64,000 bases of DNA from Streptomyces sp. MNU76 (GTDB taxonomy: Bacteria; Actinomycetota; Actinomycetes; Streptomycetales; Streptomycetaceae). The stretch is from NCBI RefSeq assembly GCF_020982545.1, contig NZ_JAJKLK010000001.1, positions 1,302,001 to 1,366,000 of the forward strand, in the 5' to 3' direction. The notes below the pieces were generated by a model, which had not been told where the DNA came from, made no database searches, and was given only the letters and a program-made list of their open reading frames with translations. Both the position numbers and the translations under genes were made by a program. Below are positions 44,036 through 53,301 of this stretch, in pieces; positions within the stretch are counted from its first letter, which is position 1; every line of letters starts with the position of its first letter.

Positions 44036-44073
44036 TGTGGCGCAGGCTTTGACGCGGTGCAGGCCTTAGCGTT
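44023..44073 (+). repeat. Three 17-base tandem repeats at the GNAT stop
   Basis: GCGCAGGCTTTGATGTG, GCGCAGGCTTTGACGCG and a diverged GTGCAGGCCTTAGCGTT, head to tail. The first holds the GNAT stop codon. It lies ~265 bases left of the 44.34-kb junction. Confidence 0.7.
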
Positions 44074-44140
44074 GCGTGGTGCGGGTGGGGCACCCGGGCA
44101 TCCGGTCGGTCGTGATCGTCCAGCACCAGCGGAGCGCCCC

Positions 44141-44338
44141 ATGGATCAGTTGGCCCTGTTCTTCGTCCTGCTGGTGGGGCCGTGGTCAGTGTGCCGGTGG
44201 GGAGCGGCTGAAGCTGCCCGCGCCGGTGCTGATGACCTTGCTCGGTATCGCGCTGGCCATCCCGGGTTCGTGCCCAACGTGGAGATCCCGCCGGACCTCA
44301 TCCTGCCGCTGCTGTTGCCGCCGCTGCTGTACGCGGCA
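44141..44338 (+). pseudogene. N-terminal fragment of a cation:proton antiporter (CPA1 type)
   Basis: ATG 44141 with GGAG 6 bases upstream. Pieces in three frames read MDQLALFFVLLVG, AVVSVPVGERLKLPAPVLMT, LLGIALAIPG and FVPNVEIPPDLILPLLLPPL-LYAA, the start of a Na+/H+ or K+/H+ antiporter. Joining them needs one G restored at each of 44176-44179, 44199-44202 and 44264-44266. After LLYAA (about 44338) the similarity stops dead; the remaining ~450 residues of a normal antiporter are absent, and the next bases belong to sigM on the other strand. Confidence 0.8.
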
Positions 44339-44355
44339 TGTGCTTCCGCTGCGGG
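44325..44355. other. Probable rearrangement or assembly junction
   Basis: Plus-strand antiporter coding sequence ends (GTACGCGGCA) and minus-strand sigM 3' sequence begins within a few bases of 44339. No insertion element, att site or rRNA operon is present. Left of this point the gene order is the Streptomyces division region; right of it, the origin region. Confidence 0.75.
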
Positions 44356-44997
44356 TGGGACGGATGTCCCCTGCGTCCGGTTCCTTCCGCGCCCCGACTT
44401 TTTGCCGCCCTCCCCCTCGCCCTCCGCTCGGAGATGGGTCAGGAGCGGCAGAAGTCTGGCTCTGCCACGGGCGCAGCGGCTCTTCACCGTGCCGGTCGGC
44501 ACATCGAGGATGCGGGCGGCTTCCGCCACCGGATAGCCCTGCATGTCCACCAGGACGAGTGCCGCCCGCTGATCCTTCGGGAGGGTGCCCAGAGCCTCCA
44601 GCAGCTGGCGGTGCAGATCGTTGCGCTCGGCAGGAGCGGACGCCGATTCGTGCGGCTCCAGGAGCTGTTCCAGACGCTCGGTGTCGTCGACGGGCGACGT
44701 CTTGCGGGACGCCGCCTTGCGGGCACGATCCAGGCAGGCGTTCACCGTGATGCGGTGGAGCCAGGTCGTGACGGCCGACTGGCCACGGAAGGTGTGGGCG
44801 GCCCGGTAGGCGGACACCAGGGCGTCCTGGACGGCGTCGGCGGCTTCCTCGCGGTCTCCCAGGGTCCGCAGCGCCACCGCCCAGAGGCGGTCCCGGTGCC
44901 GCCGTACGAGTTCGCTGAAGGCGTCGGGGTCGCCCTCGACATGGCGGGCCAGGAGATCCTGATCGCTCACCCCGCTGTGATCGGCGCTGTGCGCCAC
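44339..44997 (-). CDS. sigM: ECF RNA polymerase sigma factor SigM, 3' end at the junction
   Basis: GTG 44997 with GAAGGGGG upstream. Sigma-70 region 2 (YRAAHTFRGQSAVTTWLHRI, preceded by ALRTLGDREEAADAVQDALV) and region 4 (ALGTLPKDQRAALVLVDMQG, YPVAEAARILDVPTGTVKSR) are complete. The native protein appears to run to about residue 220; the frame then continues 64 residues through antisense antiporter DNA to 44146, which is artificial. Adjacent to murJ and the pseudokinase, as SigM is in S. coelicolor. Its expected anti-sigma gene and trxB/trxA should follow but are missing beyond the junction. Confidence 0.85.
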
Positions 44998-45022
44998 CGG
45001 ACCCCCCTTCTTCGACGAGCTC

Positions 45023-46751
45023 TCAGCCCATGAACTTCACGTCGGTGATCGCCTGCTTGTATCCGGCACCACTGAACTGGTCACCGTCGCCCTTGGGTAC
45101 ATCGGTGAGCCAGACGAGAACGTACCGGGTCTTCACCGGCTTTTTGGTGGAGATCTTCAGGTCCGTGCCGCTCGTCCTGTTCGTAGCGATCTTCGTCATG
45201 GAGCTGAGGGGGGGCGGACGACGACAGGGAGTCCGCCGCGTACAGCGTGGCCGTGGTGTGGTCCCCGGAGTAGTAGAGCCCTATCGAGGCCGCTGACACG
45301 TCCTTGGCCGAGCCCAGGTCGTAGACGATGCCGACACCCTGCTTGAAGGGGGCCAGCGTGGGGCCGTCCCTGAAGGAGTAGGTCCTCCAGTACGTCGACG
45401 AGCTGTTGTCGTACGTCAGATCCGCGTCGTCCGCGTGCTGGGGCTTCCCGTCCGGGTAGTACTCCGCGGCGCCCGTGATGCTGAGCGCCGTGATGGGCTT
45501 TGCCTTGTCGGTGCCCTTGTCGTTGCCGTCGGTCGTCTGGCTCGTGTCCGGCTCGCCGGACTGGCCTCCCTTCCCGATGAGCGCGTCGGCCAGTTGCCAA
45601 CTGCCGAGACCGAGTGCGGCGATCAGCAGGGCCGAGACGGCCCACTTGAGGGCCTTGCCGGTGCGGCTCTGCAGCGGGGGCGGCGGGGGCGGCAGGGGTT
45701 GCGTGATACCGGCGTGAGGGGACTGACGGCCATACGTGCCCTGCTGGTACGTCGTGTGCTGGTAGTCCGGCGGCGCGGTGAACGCGGGCTCCGGCGGGCG
45801 GATGCGGGGCATCTCGCCGATCGCCTTCACCAGCTCCTCCGGCGTCGTGCACGGGGACTCATGACGGGAGGCGGTGGCACCGTCGTTGACGAGCGCCCGC
45901 ATGGACAGCTCCGACAGCCCTCGGTGGACGCCCGCTCGGACCTGATCGGGCGCGATGAGACCGACGCCCTTGGGGAGCCCGGAGAGGCCGTGCGCGTCGT
46001 TCTCGTACGGCCAGCGCTGGGTGAGCGCCGCGTACAGCAGCGCGCCGATCGCCTCCGTGTCCGTGCGCTGCGGGGTGTCCGAGCCGATGCCGCGCAGGGC
46101 GGCGTTCACCGCGAGACCGCGAATGCGCCACTGGCCGGAGGCGGAACGCAGCACCGCACTCGGGTTGAGCCGCAGATGCGAGAGGCCCTCCCGGTGCGCG
46201 GCGGCCATGGCGTGGGAGATCTGCGTGACCATCTGGTAGGCGTCATGCGGTTCCAGTGGACCCGACGCCAGCAGCGTCGTCAGTTCCGTGGCGTCGGGCA
46301 GCCATTCGTGCACCACGTACACGAGGTCGTTCTCCTCGACCGCGTCCAGCACCTGGACGAAGCGAGGATCACCCAGCAACGCGGAGGAACGGGCCGCCGC
46401 CAGTACGGAACGGGCGCGTGCGTGATCGGCGGGCAGCACATGTACCCCGACCGCGCGACGGAGTTTCTCGTCCACGGCACGCCAACTGCTGAAACCGTCC
46501 AGACGGGTGACGCACTCTTCGAGGCGGTAACGCCTGGCGAGCTTGTGGCCGCTGTGCAGTTCGGGCGGTGTCGTCTTCGAAGGGACCTCGGTACCGCCGC
46601 TTCCCTGTGCCTCTTCGCTCGCCGAGCTTTCCGTGTCCCGCTCCCGGTTCTGGGCCTCCCCGTCGGCCGTGGACTGGTCCGCTTGTGCGGTCAGCGGCTC
46701 GTCGCCGCTGTTGTCTGCCACGTCGACGGCAGCCGTGCTCCGTTCCGCCAC
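45023..46751 (-). CDS. MurJ-associated pseudokinase, apparent frameshift near the C-terminus
   Basis: GTG 46751 (GGGAGG 10 bases upstream; family N-terminus VAERSTAAVDVADN) is preferred over 46811. Cytoplasmic kinase-like domain (~75-330), a membrane helix (KWAVSALLIAALGLGSWQLA), then an extracytoplasmic beta domain. It is catalytically dead: the VAIK Lys is lost (AVGVHVL), HRDLKPxN reads HLRLNPSAVL, and DFG is absent (RIRGLAVN). In mycobacteria the MurJ homologue carries a fused pseudokinase that binds FhaA; here it is a separate gene 118 bases from murJ. A 7-G run at 45208-45214 breaks the frame; removing one base gives VLVWLTDVPKGDGDQFSGAG and TGA at 45023-45025, ~575 residues. Confidence 0.85.
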
Positions 46752-46869
46752 CGTCGTCCCTGCCTCCCCATCCGTTGAGCGTTCCAAGACGCCAAAGCCA
46801 ATTGTGCCCACAGTCCGCCGCTATGAGCGACACGCGTCGGCGGACGATGGTTGTGCGCGTACCCCAGCC

Positions 46870-49086
46870 TCAGCGCCCCAGCCGTCCACGGACCATACCG
46901 ACCATCGAGTTGAGCTCTTCGATGCGCATGCGTCGCGCGGCGACGTAGAAGACACCGAGCAGAACGATTCCTCCCCCGAAGAGTGCGAGCATCGAGCCGC
47001 CGACGCCCTGTCCCAGAGCGCGGCTGATGCCGTAGCAGGCGGCACCACTGAGCAGCGCCGCGGGCAGCGAGGCGATGGACAGTCGCGCGTAGGTCCGCAT
47101 GACCCTGGAGCCGTCCAGGTCCCCGCCCAGCCGCTTCTTGAGGCGACGCCAGGCCACGCCGACACCGATCATGTAGGCGAGACCGTACGAGGCCGCCATG
47201 CCGACCACGGCCCAGCGGGCCGGGATCACGAAGAAGCAGACCGCCGAGGCGCTCGCGTTGACGGCCGCCACCATGACCGTGTTGTAGAAGGGCGTCCGGG
47301 TGTCCTCGTACGCGTAGAAGGCGCGGAGGACGACGTACTGCACGGAGTACGGGATCAGGCCGAGCCCGAAGGCCATCAGCATGAAGCCCATGTTCGTCGC
47401 CGCGCCGGTGCCGGACGAACCGAAGATCAGCGTGCACATCGGGATGCCGAGCGAGACGAAGCCGAAGGCGATCGGCACGATGGCGACGGCCGTGGTGCGC
47501 AGGCCCTGTGAGATGTCGTCACGCACGGCACCGGCGTCGTCCTCGGCGGCCGAGCGCGAGATGCGAGGCAGGAGGGCGGCCATGAGCGAGACCGTGATGA
47601 TGGCCTGCGGCAGGCCCCAGATGAGCTGGGCGTTGGCGTAGGCGCTGAAACCGGTGCCGGCGATTTTCGTGTCCGTGACCGCCGCGGTCGCCAGCTGAGT
47701 CACGACCAGGGCGCCCGCCTGGTTGGCGAGCACGAACAGGATGGTCCACTTGGCCAGCATCGCGGCCTTGCCGAGACCGTGGCCCTTCCAGTCGAAACGC
47801 AGCCGCATCCGGAACCCGGTCTCCCGCAGGTACGGGATCATCGCCAGGGCTTGCACGACCAGACCCAGGAGGATGCCGATACCGAGGAGCCGCTCGCCCT
47901 CCGGCGGGATGTTTTCAACCGTCATTCCGGAGTCGGCGGCGCTGCCGTAGACCCACAGGAACGCTCCGAGCGTGACGATGATGACGATGTTGTTGAGGAC
48001 CGGGGTCCACATCATCGCGCCGAAGCGGCCACGTGCGTTGAGGATCTGGCCCATCACCACGTGGATGCCCATGAAGAAGATCGAGGGCAGGAAGTACCGG
48101 GTGAAGGTGACCGCGACGTCGTTGGCGGCGGGATCGTTGGCGAGGGGTGTCGACAGCGCACGGACAAGAAGCGGCGCGGCGAACATGGCGAGTGCGGTCA
48201 GCAGGCCGAGGATCACCATGACCAGGGTCAGCAGCCTGTTGGCATACGCCTCCCCACCGTCGTCGTCATCCTTCATAGCCCGAACGAGCTGTGGCACGAA
48301 GACGGAGTTCAGACCGCCACCGACGGTCAAAATGTAGATCATCGTCGGCAGCTGGTAGGCGACCTGGAAGGACTCACCCAGCAGAGCGAGGCCGAGCGCC
48401 GAGACGATCATCGCCGAGCGGATGAAGCCCGTGAGGCGCGAGACCATGGTGCCCGCCGCCATGACGGCGCTCGACTTCAGCAGGCCCGACGCCCGGCCGC
48501 CCTTCTTCGCGGCAGGGGCGGACGTGGGAACGGGTGCGGGCTCCGCGAGCGTCGGCCGGCCGGCCCCGGGGCCCGAGGGCGGGGTCGGACCCGGAACGGA
48601 CGGCTGTCCCACCGGGGAGCCGCCCTGCTGCTGGTCGCGGAGGAGATGGGCGAAGGCGTCCGGCTCGTGGCGCTCCTCACCGGCCTGGGTCACCAGGTCG
48701 TCCACACCGACGAACTGGGTGGTACGGGCGTCGTCGCCGTACGGCAGATGCCGGGTCGGCCCCTCGGGCTCGGGCGCCGGCGTCTGGGCCCACACACGAG
48801 GGTCGGGCGTGTACTGCGGAGCCGACGGCTGCGTGTAGAGCGGCTGCTGCGGCTGGTAGGTGCCCGGAGCCGGTGGCGGGTGGGCGGCACGGTCGTAGAG
48901 AGCCTCCGCGACCGGATCCTGGGCGGCGAGATCCCGAGCGCGGTAGGGGTCCTGGTCGTAGGCGTCCTGGAGGTACATGTCCGCGGGGGGCTGCGGCGGC
49001 ACCTGGCCCGGCCCGGGCAGCGGGCCGTCGGGATACCCCGAGTCGGCCGCGCCCTGGCCGCGGTCACCGTCGTACGGCGCGTTCAT
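46870..49086 (-). CDS. murJ: Lipid II flippase MurJ (MviN)
   Basis: 738 residues from ATG 49086. MATE-like membrane protein that flips lipid II to the outer face. After a ~170-residue Pro/Gln-rich cytoplasmic leader come 14 or so helices with MurJ motifs: GTMVSRLTGFIRSAMIVSAL, YQLPTMIYILTVGGGLNSVF (~242-261), RALNARGRFGAMMWTPVLNN-like (LNARGRFGAMMWTPVLNNIV), ATAAVTDTKIAGTGFSAYANA and LRAFYAYEDTRTPFYNTVMV. Followed on the same strand by the pseudokinase and sigM. The leader is typical of actinobacterial MurJ. Confidence 0.96.
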   Translation of the reverse strand: MNAPYDGDRGQGAADSGYPDGPLPGPGQVPPQPPADMYLQDAYDQDPYRARDLAAQDPVAEALYDRAAHPPPAPGTYQPQQPLYTQPSAPQYTPDPRVWAQTPAPEPEGPTRHLPYGDDARTTQFVGVDDLVTQAGEERHEPDAFAHLLRDQQQGGSPVGQPSVPGPTPPSGPGAGRPTLAEPAPVPTSAPAAKKGGRASGLLKSSAVMAAGTMVSRLTGFIRSAMIVSALGLALLGESFQVAYQLPTMIYILTVGGGLNSVFVPQLVRAMKDDDDGGEAYANRLLTLVMVILGLLTALAMFAAPLLVRALSTPLANDPAANDVAVTFTRYFLPSIFFMGIHVVMGQILNARGRFGAMMWTPVLNNIVIIVTLGAFLWVYGSAADSGMTVENIPPEGERLLGIGILLGLVVQALAMIPYLRETGFRMRLRFDWKGHGLGKAAMLAKWTILFVLANQAGALVVTQLATAAVTDTKIAGTGFSAYANAQLIWGLPQAIITVSLMAALLPRISRSAAEDDAGAVRDDISQGLRTTAVAIVPIAFGFVSLGIPMCTLIFGSSGTGAATNMGFMLMAFGLGLIPYSVQYVVLRAFYAYEDTRTPFYNTVMVAAVNASASAVCFFVIPARWAVVGMAASYGLAYMIGVGVAWRRLKKRLGGDLDGSRVMRTYARLSIASLPAALLSGAACYGISRALGQGVGGSMLALFGGGIVLLGVFYVAARRMRIEELNSMVGMVRGRLGR

Positions 49087-49133
49087 GGTTACCCCACCTC
49101 ATCGTCCCCGGGCCCACCGGCCACGACAATCGC

Positions 49134-51542
49134 TCAACGGTCCACTCTCTCACCCGTGCCGGACGGGTCGGCGCTTTCCGGAGCGGTGTCCGGTGCCGGG
49201 TCACTCGGGTGCTCCGGCTCGTCTGTCCCGGAATTCACCGGGCGCTCCTCCTCGACAGTGTGTACGACTGAGGCGGCCTCGGTGTTCGCGTCGTCGTCCC
49301 TCGGGGTGCTCTCCGACGCCTCGTCGTCCGCCGGGGCTCCCTCCGCCTCCAGCCGGGCGGCGGCGCGCTTGCGCTGGGTGTACATCCGGAAACCGGCGAG
49401 GACGAGAAGCAGGACACCTCCGGCGATGACCAGCATCACCGTGGGGGTGATCTCGGTGACGTCCACCGTGAACGTGACCTCGTCACCATACTTCTCGCCG
49501 TCCACGGTGTAGAGCTGGGCGACGACGGTGACCGGCCCGTTGGCCTCGGCGTTGGTGGTGAACTTCACCGACTCGCTGTGCCCACCGGAGATGTCGACGG
49601 ACTGCTCGTCGAAGTCGTCGTCATCGATCTTCAGACGCTTCGGCGCTTCGGACGTGAGGCGCAGCGTCAGGTTGTCGACACCCTGCACGAGGTTGTTCTG
49701 CACGGTCACGGGGATCGTCGCGCTGCGGCCCGAGAGCTTCGTCTCGGACTTCTCGATCAACCGCACCTGCTCGGTGAGGGAGTTGAGGTACGACTGGACG
49801 CTGTTGCGGTACACCGCCGCGTCCATGGAACGGCCTCGCCAGGAGGTGGACATCTCCCGGTCCATGGTCCTGCCGAACGGTGTGACCACGCGGGACTGGT
49901 CGGAGAGGATCACCTTGAAGCGGTCGAGGTCGGCCTGCGTGGTCCGGATCTCCTCGAAGGCGGACTTCGGCAGTGCCTGCTTCCGCAGTGACGAGGGGTA
50001 GGCCGAGGCCGACGGGATCTTGGTGTTGGCGCTCGGATCGGGCTTCGCGGCGGCGGCAGCCGCGAGTTCCTGGGGCTGCGACCAGGTTCCGCCCTGGAGC
50101 GCCGTGAGAGCCTGCGCCATCGTCTGTGCCTGGCTGGCTGACGGCATGCGCTGCGGAGCGATCACGATGCTGCGCTGCTTGCTGTTCTGGAGGTCCGTGG
50201 TCAGGCTCTGGGCGAGGAACCGCTGCACCGCCAGCGTGGAACTCTCGGCCTTCGTCATGTCGCCCTGGAAAGCCGTCGACAGTCGGGCGTCCGCGACCAC
50301 CGCCGTGGTGCCGCCGCCGACGGGCCGAGCCGCGTTGGGCGTGTAGGACAGGCCGCTGCTCTCCTGCAGACTGTCGCTGCGGGCGATCACCTTGTCGGCG
50401 CCCGCGGAGATGGCGACCTTGACGATCGACGGGTCGACGGCGCCGTTCACCGGCCAGGCGAAGTCGGTCTCCGGCTCCACCCTGAGGATGTTCTGGACCG
50501 TGTCCGATGCCACATCGGTGGCGTCCTTCAGGCGGCTCAGCGAGCCGGTGATCGTCCTGCCGTTGTGGGCCAGCGCCGCGAGGTCGGGGTCGGCGAAGGG
50601 AAGGGCGATCACCTCCTCGCCCTGGACCGCTGTCTCCAGCTCCGCCAGCCAATCCTTGGCGACGGCCTGATTCCTGCCCGCGACGGTGGTGTCCCCGCTG
50701 CGGACCTGGTAGCCGCCCGTCATCGCGACCACGGATGCCAGCAGGTCCGGATCGATCACCCACGTGATGTCCAGGTCCTTGCCCAGCGTGAGCAGCTGCT
50801 CCAGACGTCCGCCCGTGGAGATCTCCTTGGCCAGGTCGTCGTTGCGGAAGATAGGCGTCTGTCGTTCGCCGGGACCGGTCTCGGCCGTCAGATGGGTGCT
50901 CGAGATCAGCGGCCAGAGGAACGTGGTCTTGGTCTTGGTGCCCGACTCGTCCGGCTGCCAGGGCAGGAACGTGCGCTGGATGCCGAGGACCTGGTCGTAC
51001 TGCGCTGCGGCGGTCCTGCCCGAGAGGGAGACTCCCAGCTGATAGACACCGTCCGAGCCGAGGTCCAGTTCCTTGACGGGCACGGAGATGGTGAAGGGCT
51101 GGGCCACGCCGGAGGCGAGCGCGGAGAACTTCTCCACGTACTTGCCGCCGACCTCCGGGCCGTCGGCGTACTGGTCGAAGCCGGTCCGTTTGGCCGCGTC
51201 GTCGATGGAGGAGCGGCCCTTCACGGCAGCCGGGGCCACACGCAGGCCCACATGGGCGTCCGTGACGGTCTGCTTGCCCTTGTTCGTGACCGTGCCCGAG
51301 ACGGTCACGGTGTCGCCCTCGGTGGGCACGCTGGGGCTGAGCGAGTCGAGGGAGACCTCGACGGTGTTCGACCCCGTGGCCTCGGCCAGGGCGGCCTTCG
51401 GGGCCGCCTGCGCCGACGGGACCGCGGGCAGTTGGAACAGGCCGGCCAGCAGAGGCACCCCGGCGAAGAGGGCCCCGGTGCGCAGCAGCCACCGGCGGGC
51501 AGGTGAGGGACTCGTCCCCTGGAAGTCTGCCGCCTCGGCCAC
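49134..51542 (-). CDS. DUF6049-type exported membrane protein
   Basis: 802 residues, GTG 51542. Twin-arginine-like signal peptide (SPARRWLLRTGALFAGVPLL, cleaved near QAA), a large extracytoplasmic region with immunoglobulin/CARDB-like segments (SVPTEGDTVTVSGTVTNKGK; SATIPVTVQNNLVQGVDNLT), one C-terminal helix (TPTVMLVIAGGVLLLVLAGF) and an acidic cytoplasmic tail. Conserved between cca and murJ in actinobacteria. Function unknown; the position implies a role in envelope assembly. Stop is 48 bases before murJ on the same strand. Confidence 0.88.
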   Translation of the reverse strand: MAEAADFQGTSPSPARRWLLRTGALFAGVPLLAGLFQLPAVPSAQAAPKAALAEATGSNTVEVSLDSLSPSVPTEGDTVTVSGTVTNKGKQTVTDAHVGLRVAPAAVKGRSSIDDAAKRTGFDQYADGPEVGGKYVEKFSALASGVAQPFTISVPVKELDLGSDGVYQLGVSLSGRTAAAQYDQVLGIQRTFLPWQPDESGTKTKTTFLWPLISSTHLTAETGPGERQTPIFRNDDLAKEISTGGRLEQLLTLGKDLDITWVIDPDLLASVVAMTGGYQVRSGDTTVAGRNQAVAKDWLAELETAVQGEEVIALPFADPDLAALAHNGRTITGSLSRLKDATDVASDTVQNILRVEPETDFAWPVNGAVDPSIVKVAISAGADKVIARSDSLQESSGLSYTPNAARPVGGGTTAVVADARLSTAFQGDMTKAESSTLAVQRFLAQSLTTDLQNSKQRSIVIAPQRMPSASQAQTMAQALTALQGGTWSQPQELAAAAAAKPDPSANTKIPSASAYPSSLRKQALPKSAFEEIRTTQADLDRFKVILSDQSRVVTPFGRTMDREMSTSWRGRSMDAAVYRNSVQSYLNSLTEQVRLIEKSETKLSGRSATIPVTVQNNLVQGVDNLTLRLTSEAPKRLKIDDDDFDEQSVDISGGHSESVKFTTNAEANGPVTVVAQLYTVDGEKYGDEVTFTVDVTEITPTVMLVIAGGVLLLVLAGFRMYTQRKRAAARLEAEGAPADDEASESTPRDDDANTEAASVVHTVEEERPVNSGTDEPEHPSDPAPDTAPESADPSGTGERVDR

Positions 51543-51764
51543 GCGCTCGCCCGTCCCTCGTCGTCGTCAGTGGTCGTCGGAATGTGCGTCCCCGCATGGT
51601 AACGATGTGCGCTGAGGGGAAGTGCCGCGGTCCGCTCCACAAGATCGGGGGACGAGGCCGGGCTGTCCCCGTATGTGCACGTATCAAAGGGGTGGGCGAG
51701 GAGGTCACCTGCACGAAGCCTTTGTGCACGTTCAACGGAGGCGACCGCGGCCACCGGCGCCCCG

Positions 51765-51779
51765 TACCCTTTTCAGTTG
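51765..51779 (+). promoter_or_regulatory. Candidate leaderless -10 of the CCA-adding gene
   Basis: TACCCT at 51765-51770 would start transcription at about the GTG 51779, which lacks a ribosome site. The divergent gap 51543-51778 must also hold the DUF6049 promoter, not clear by eye. Confidence 0.35.
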
Positions 51780-53227
51780 TGCCGAACGCCAACGAAGACC
51801 TCAGTGCCCTGAGCCAGGTGCAGCGCCGCGCGGTGAGTGAACTGCTGCGGGTGTCCCCTGTCGCCGACGACCTCGCCCGCCGTTTCCAGGAGGCCGGGTC
51901 CTCGCTCGCCCTGGTCGGTGGGTCGGTCAGGGACGCGCTGCTCGGCCGGCTCGGCAACGATCTGGACTTCACGACGGACGCCCGCCCCGAGGACGTGCTG
52001 AGGATCGTGCGGCCCTGGGCGGACGCCGTCTGGGAGGTCGGGATCGCGTTCGGCACGGTGGGCGCGCAGAAGGACGGCTACCAGATCGAGGTCACGACCT
52101 ACCGCTCCGAGGCGTACGACCGGACCTCGCGCAAGCCCGAGGTCTCGTACGGCGACTCGATCGAGGATGATCTCGTACGCCGTGACTTCACCGTGAACGC
52201 GATGGCGGTGGCCCTGCCCGAGAAGGAGTTCATCGATCCGCATGGCGGGCTGGAGGACCTCTCTGCGCGTGTTCTGCGTACCCCCGGGACACCTGAGGCG
52301 TCTTTCTCTGACGACCCGCTGCGCATGATGAGGGCGGCGCGCTTCGCCGCCCAGCTGGACTTCGAGGTGGCTCCCGAGGTCGTCCAGGCGATGAGCGACA
52401 TGGCCGGTCGGCTGGAGATCGTCTCGGCGGAGCGGGTGAGGGACGAGCTGAACAAGCTGATCCTCTCCGCCCACCCCCGTGAGGGCCTGACCCTGCTGGT
52501 CGACACCGGCCTTGCCGAGCACGTCCTGCCCGAGCTGCCGGCGCTGCGACTGGAACGGGACGAGCACCATCGGCACAAGGATGTCTACGAACACACCTTG
52601 ATCGTCCTGGAACAGGCGATCGCGCTTGAGGAGAGCGGCCCGGACCTCACGCTGCGGCTCGCCGCGCTGTTGCACGACATCGGTAAGCCCCGTACCCGTC
52701 GCTTCGAGAAGGACGGCCGGGTCTCCTTCCACCACCATGAGGTGGTGGGCGCAAAGATGACCAAGAAGCGCATGACGGCCCTGAAGTACTCCAACGACCT
52801 CGTGAGGGATGTCTCACGGTTGGTGGAGCTCCATCTGCGCTTCCACGGATACGGCACCGGCGAGTGGACGGACTCCGCTGTACGCCGCTACGTGCGCGAC
52901 GCGGGCCCGCTCCTCGACCGCCTCCACAAACTGACTCGCTCCGACTGCACCACCCGGAACAAGCGCAAGGCGAACGCTCTCTCCCGCGCGTACGACGGCC
53001 TGGAGGAGCGCATCGCCCAGCTCCAGGAGCAGGAAGAGCTGGACGCCATCCGCCCGGATCTCGACGGCAACCAGATCATGGAGATCCTGGGCGTGGGGCC
53101 CGGCCCGGTGATCGGGCAGGCGTACAAGTTCCTGCTGGAACTGCGTCTGGAGAACGGGCCGATGGAACACGACGAGGCCGTGACAGCACTCAAGGAGTGG
53201 TGGGCGCAGACGTCGCAGGTTTCCTGA
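51779..53227 (+). CDS. CCA tRNA nucleotidyltransferase / poly(A) polymerase-like
   Basis: 482 residues, GTG 51779. Adds or repairs the CCA end of tRNAs. Class II head domain: ALVGGSVRDALLGRLGNDLD, then FTTDARPEDVLRIV (~40-73), the RRDFTVNAMA motif (~124-133), DDPLRMMRAARFAAQLDFEV (flexible loop region), then an HD domain (AALLHDIGKPRTRRFEKDG, FHHHEVVGAKM; metal-binding His/Asp). The HD domain may add phosphatase activity. Often called pcnA in streptomycetes. Divergent from the DUF6049 gene; a parS site lies 41 bases past its stop. Confidence 0.94.
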   Translation: MPNANEDLSALSQVQRRAVSELLRVSPVADDLARRFQEAGSSLALVGGSVRDALLGRLGNDLDFTTDARPEDVLRIVRPWADAVWEVGIAFGTVGAQKDGYQIEVTTYRSEAYDRTSRKPEVSYGDSIEDDLVRRDFTVNAMAVALPEKEFIDPHGGLEDLSARVLRTPGTPEASFSDDPLRMMRAARFAAQLDFEVAPEVVQAMSDMAGRLEIVSAERVRDELNKLILSAHPREGLTLLVDTGLAEHVLPELPALRLERDEHHRHKDVYEHTLIVLEQAIALEESGPDLTLRLAALLHDIGKPRTRRFEKDGRVSFHHHEVVGAKMTKKRMTALKYSNDLVRDVSRLVELHLRFHGYGTGEWTDSAVRRYVRDAGPLLDRLHKLTRSDCTTRNKRKANALSRAYDGLEERIAQLQEQEELDAIRPDLDGNQIMEILGVGPGPVIGQAYKFLLELRLENGPMEHDEAVTALKEWWAQTSQVS

Positions 53228-53267
53228 CGGCAGCCACTCCGTCGCTTTCGTTCGGCATCGACGCGAC

Positions 53268-53291
53268 GCGATGTTTCACGTGAAACATCGC
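53268..53291. other. parS chromosome-partition site 1
   Basis: The ParB-binding consensus GTTTCACGTGAAAC sits inside a perfect 24-bp palindrome. Convergent gap between cca and the MFS gene. ParB loads here to organise origin segregation; known for Streptomyces, which clusters such sites near oriC. Confidence 0.93.
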
Positions 53292-53301
53292 TCGTTCCGC
53301 A

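Noticed and set aside
44146..44338. C-terminal extension of sigM
   Set aside because: Reads the antiporter antisense; an artefact of the junction, not native sigM.
45030..45296. 88-codon plus-strand frame
   Set aside because: Antisense to the frameshifted end of the pseudokinase.
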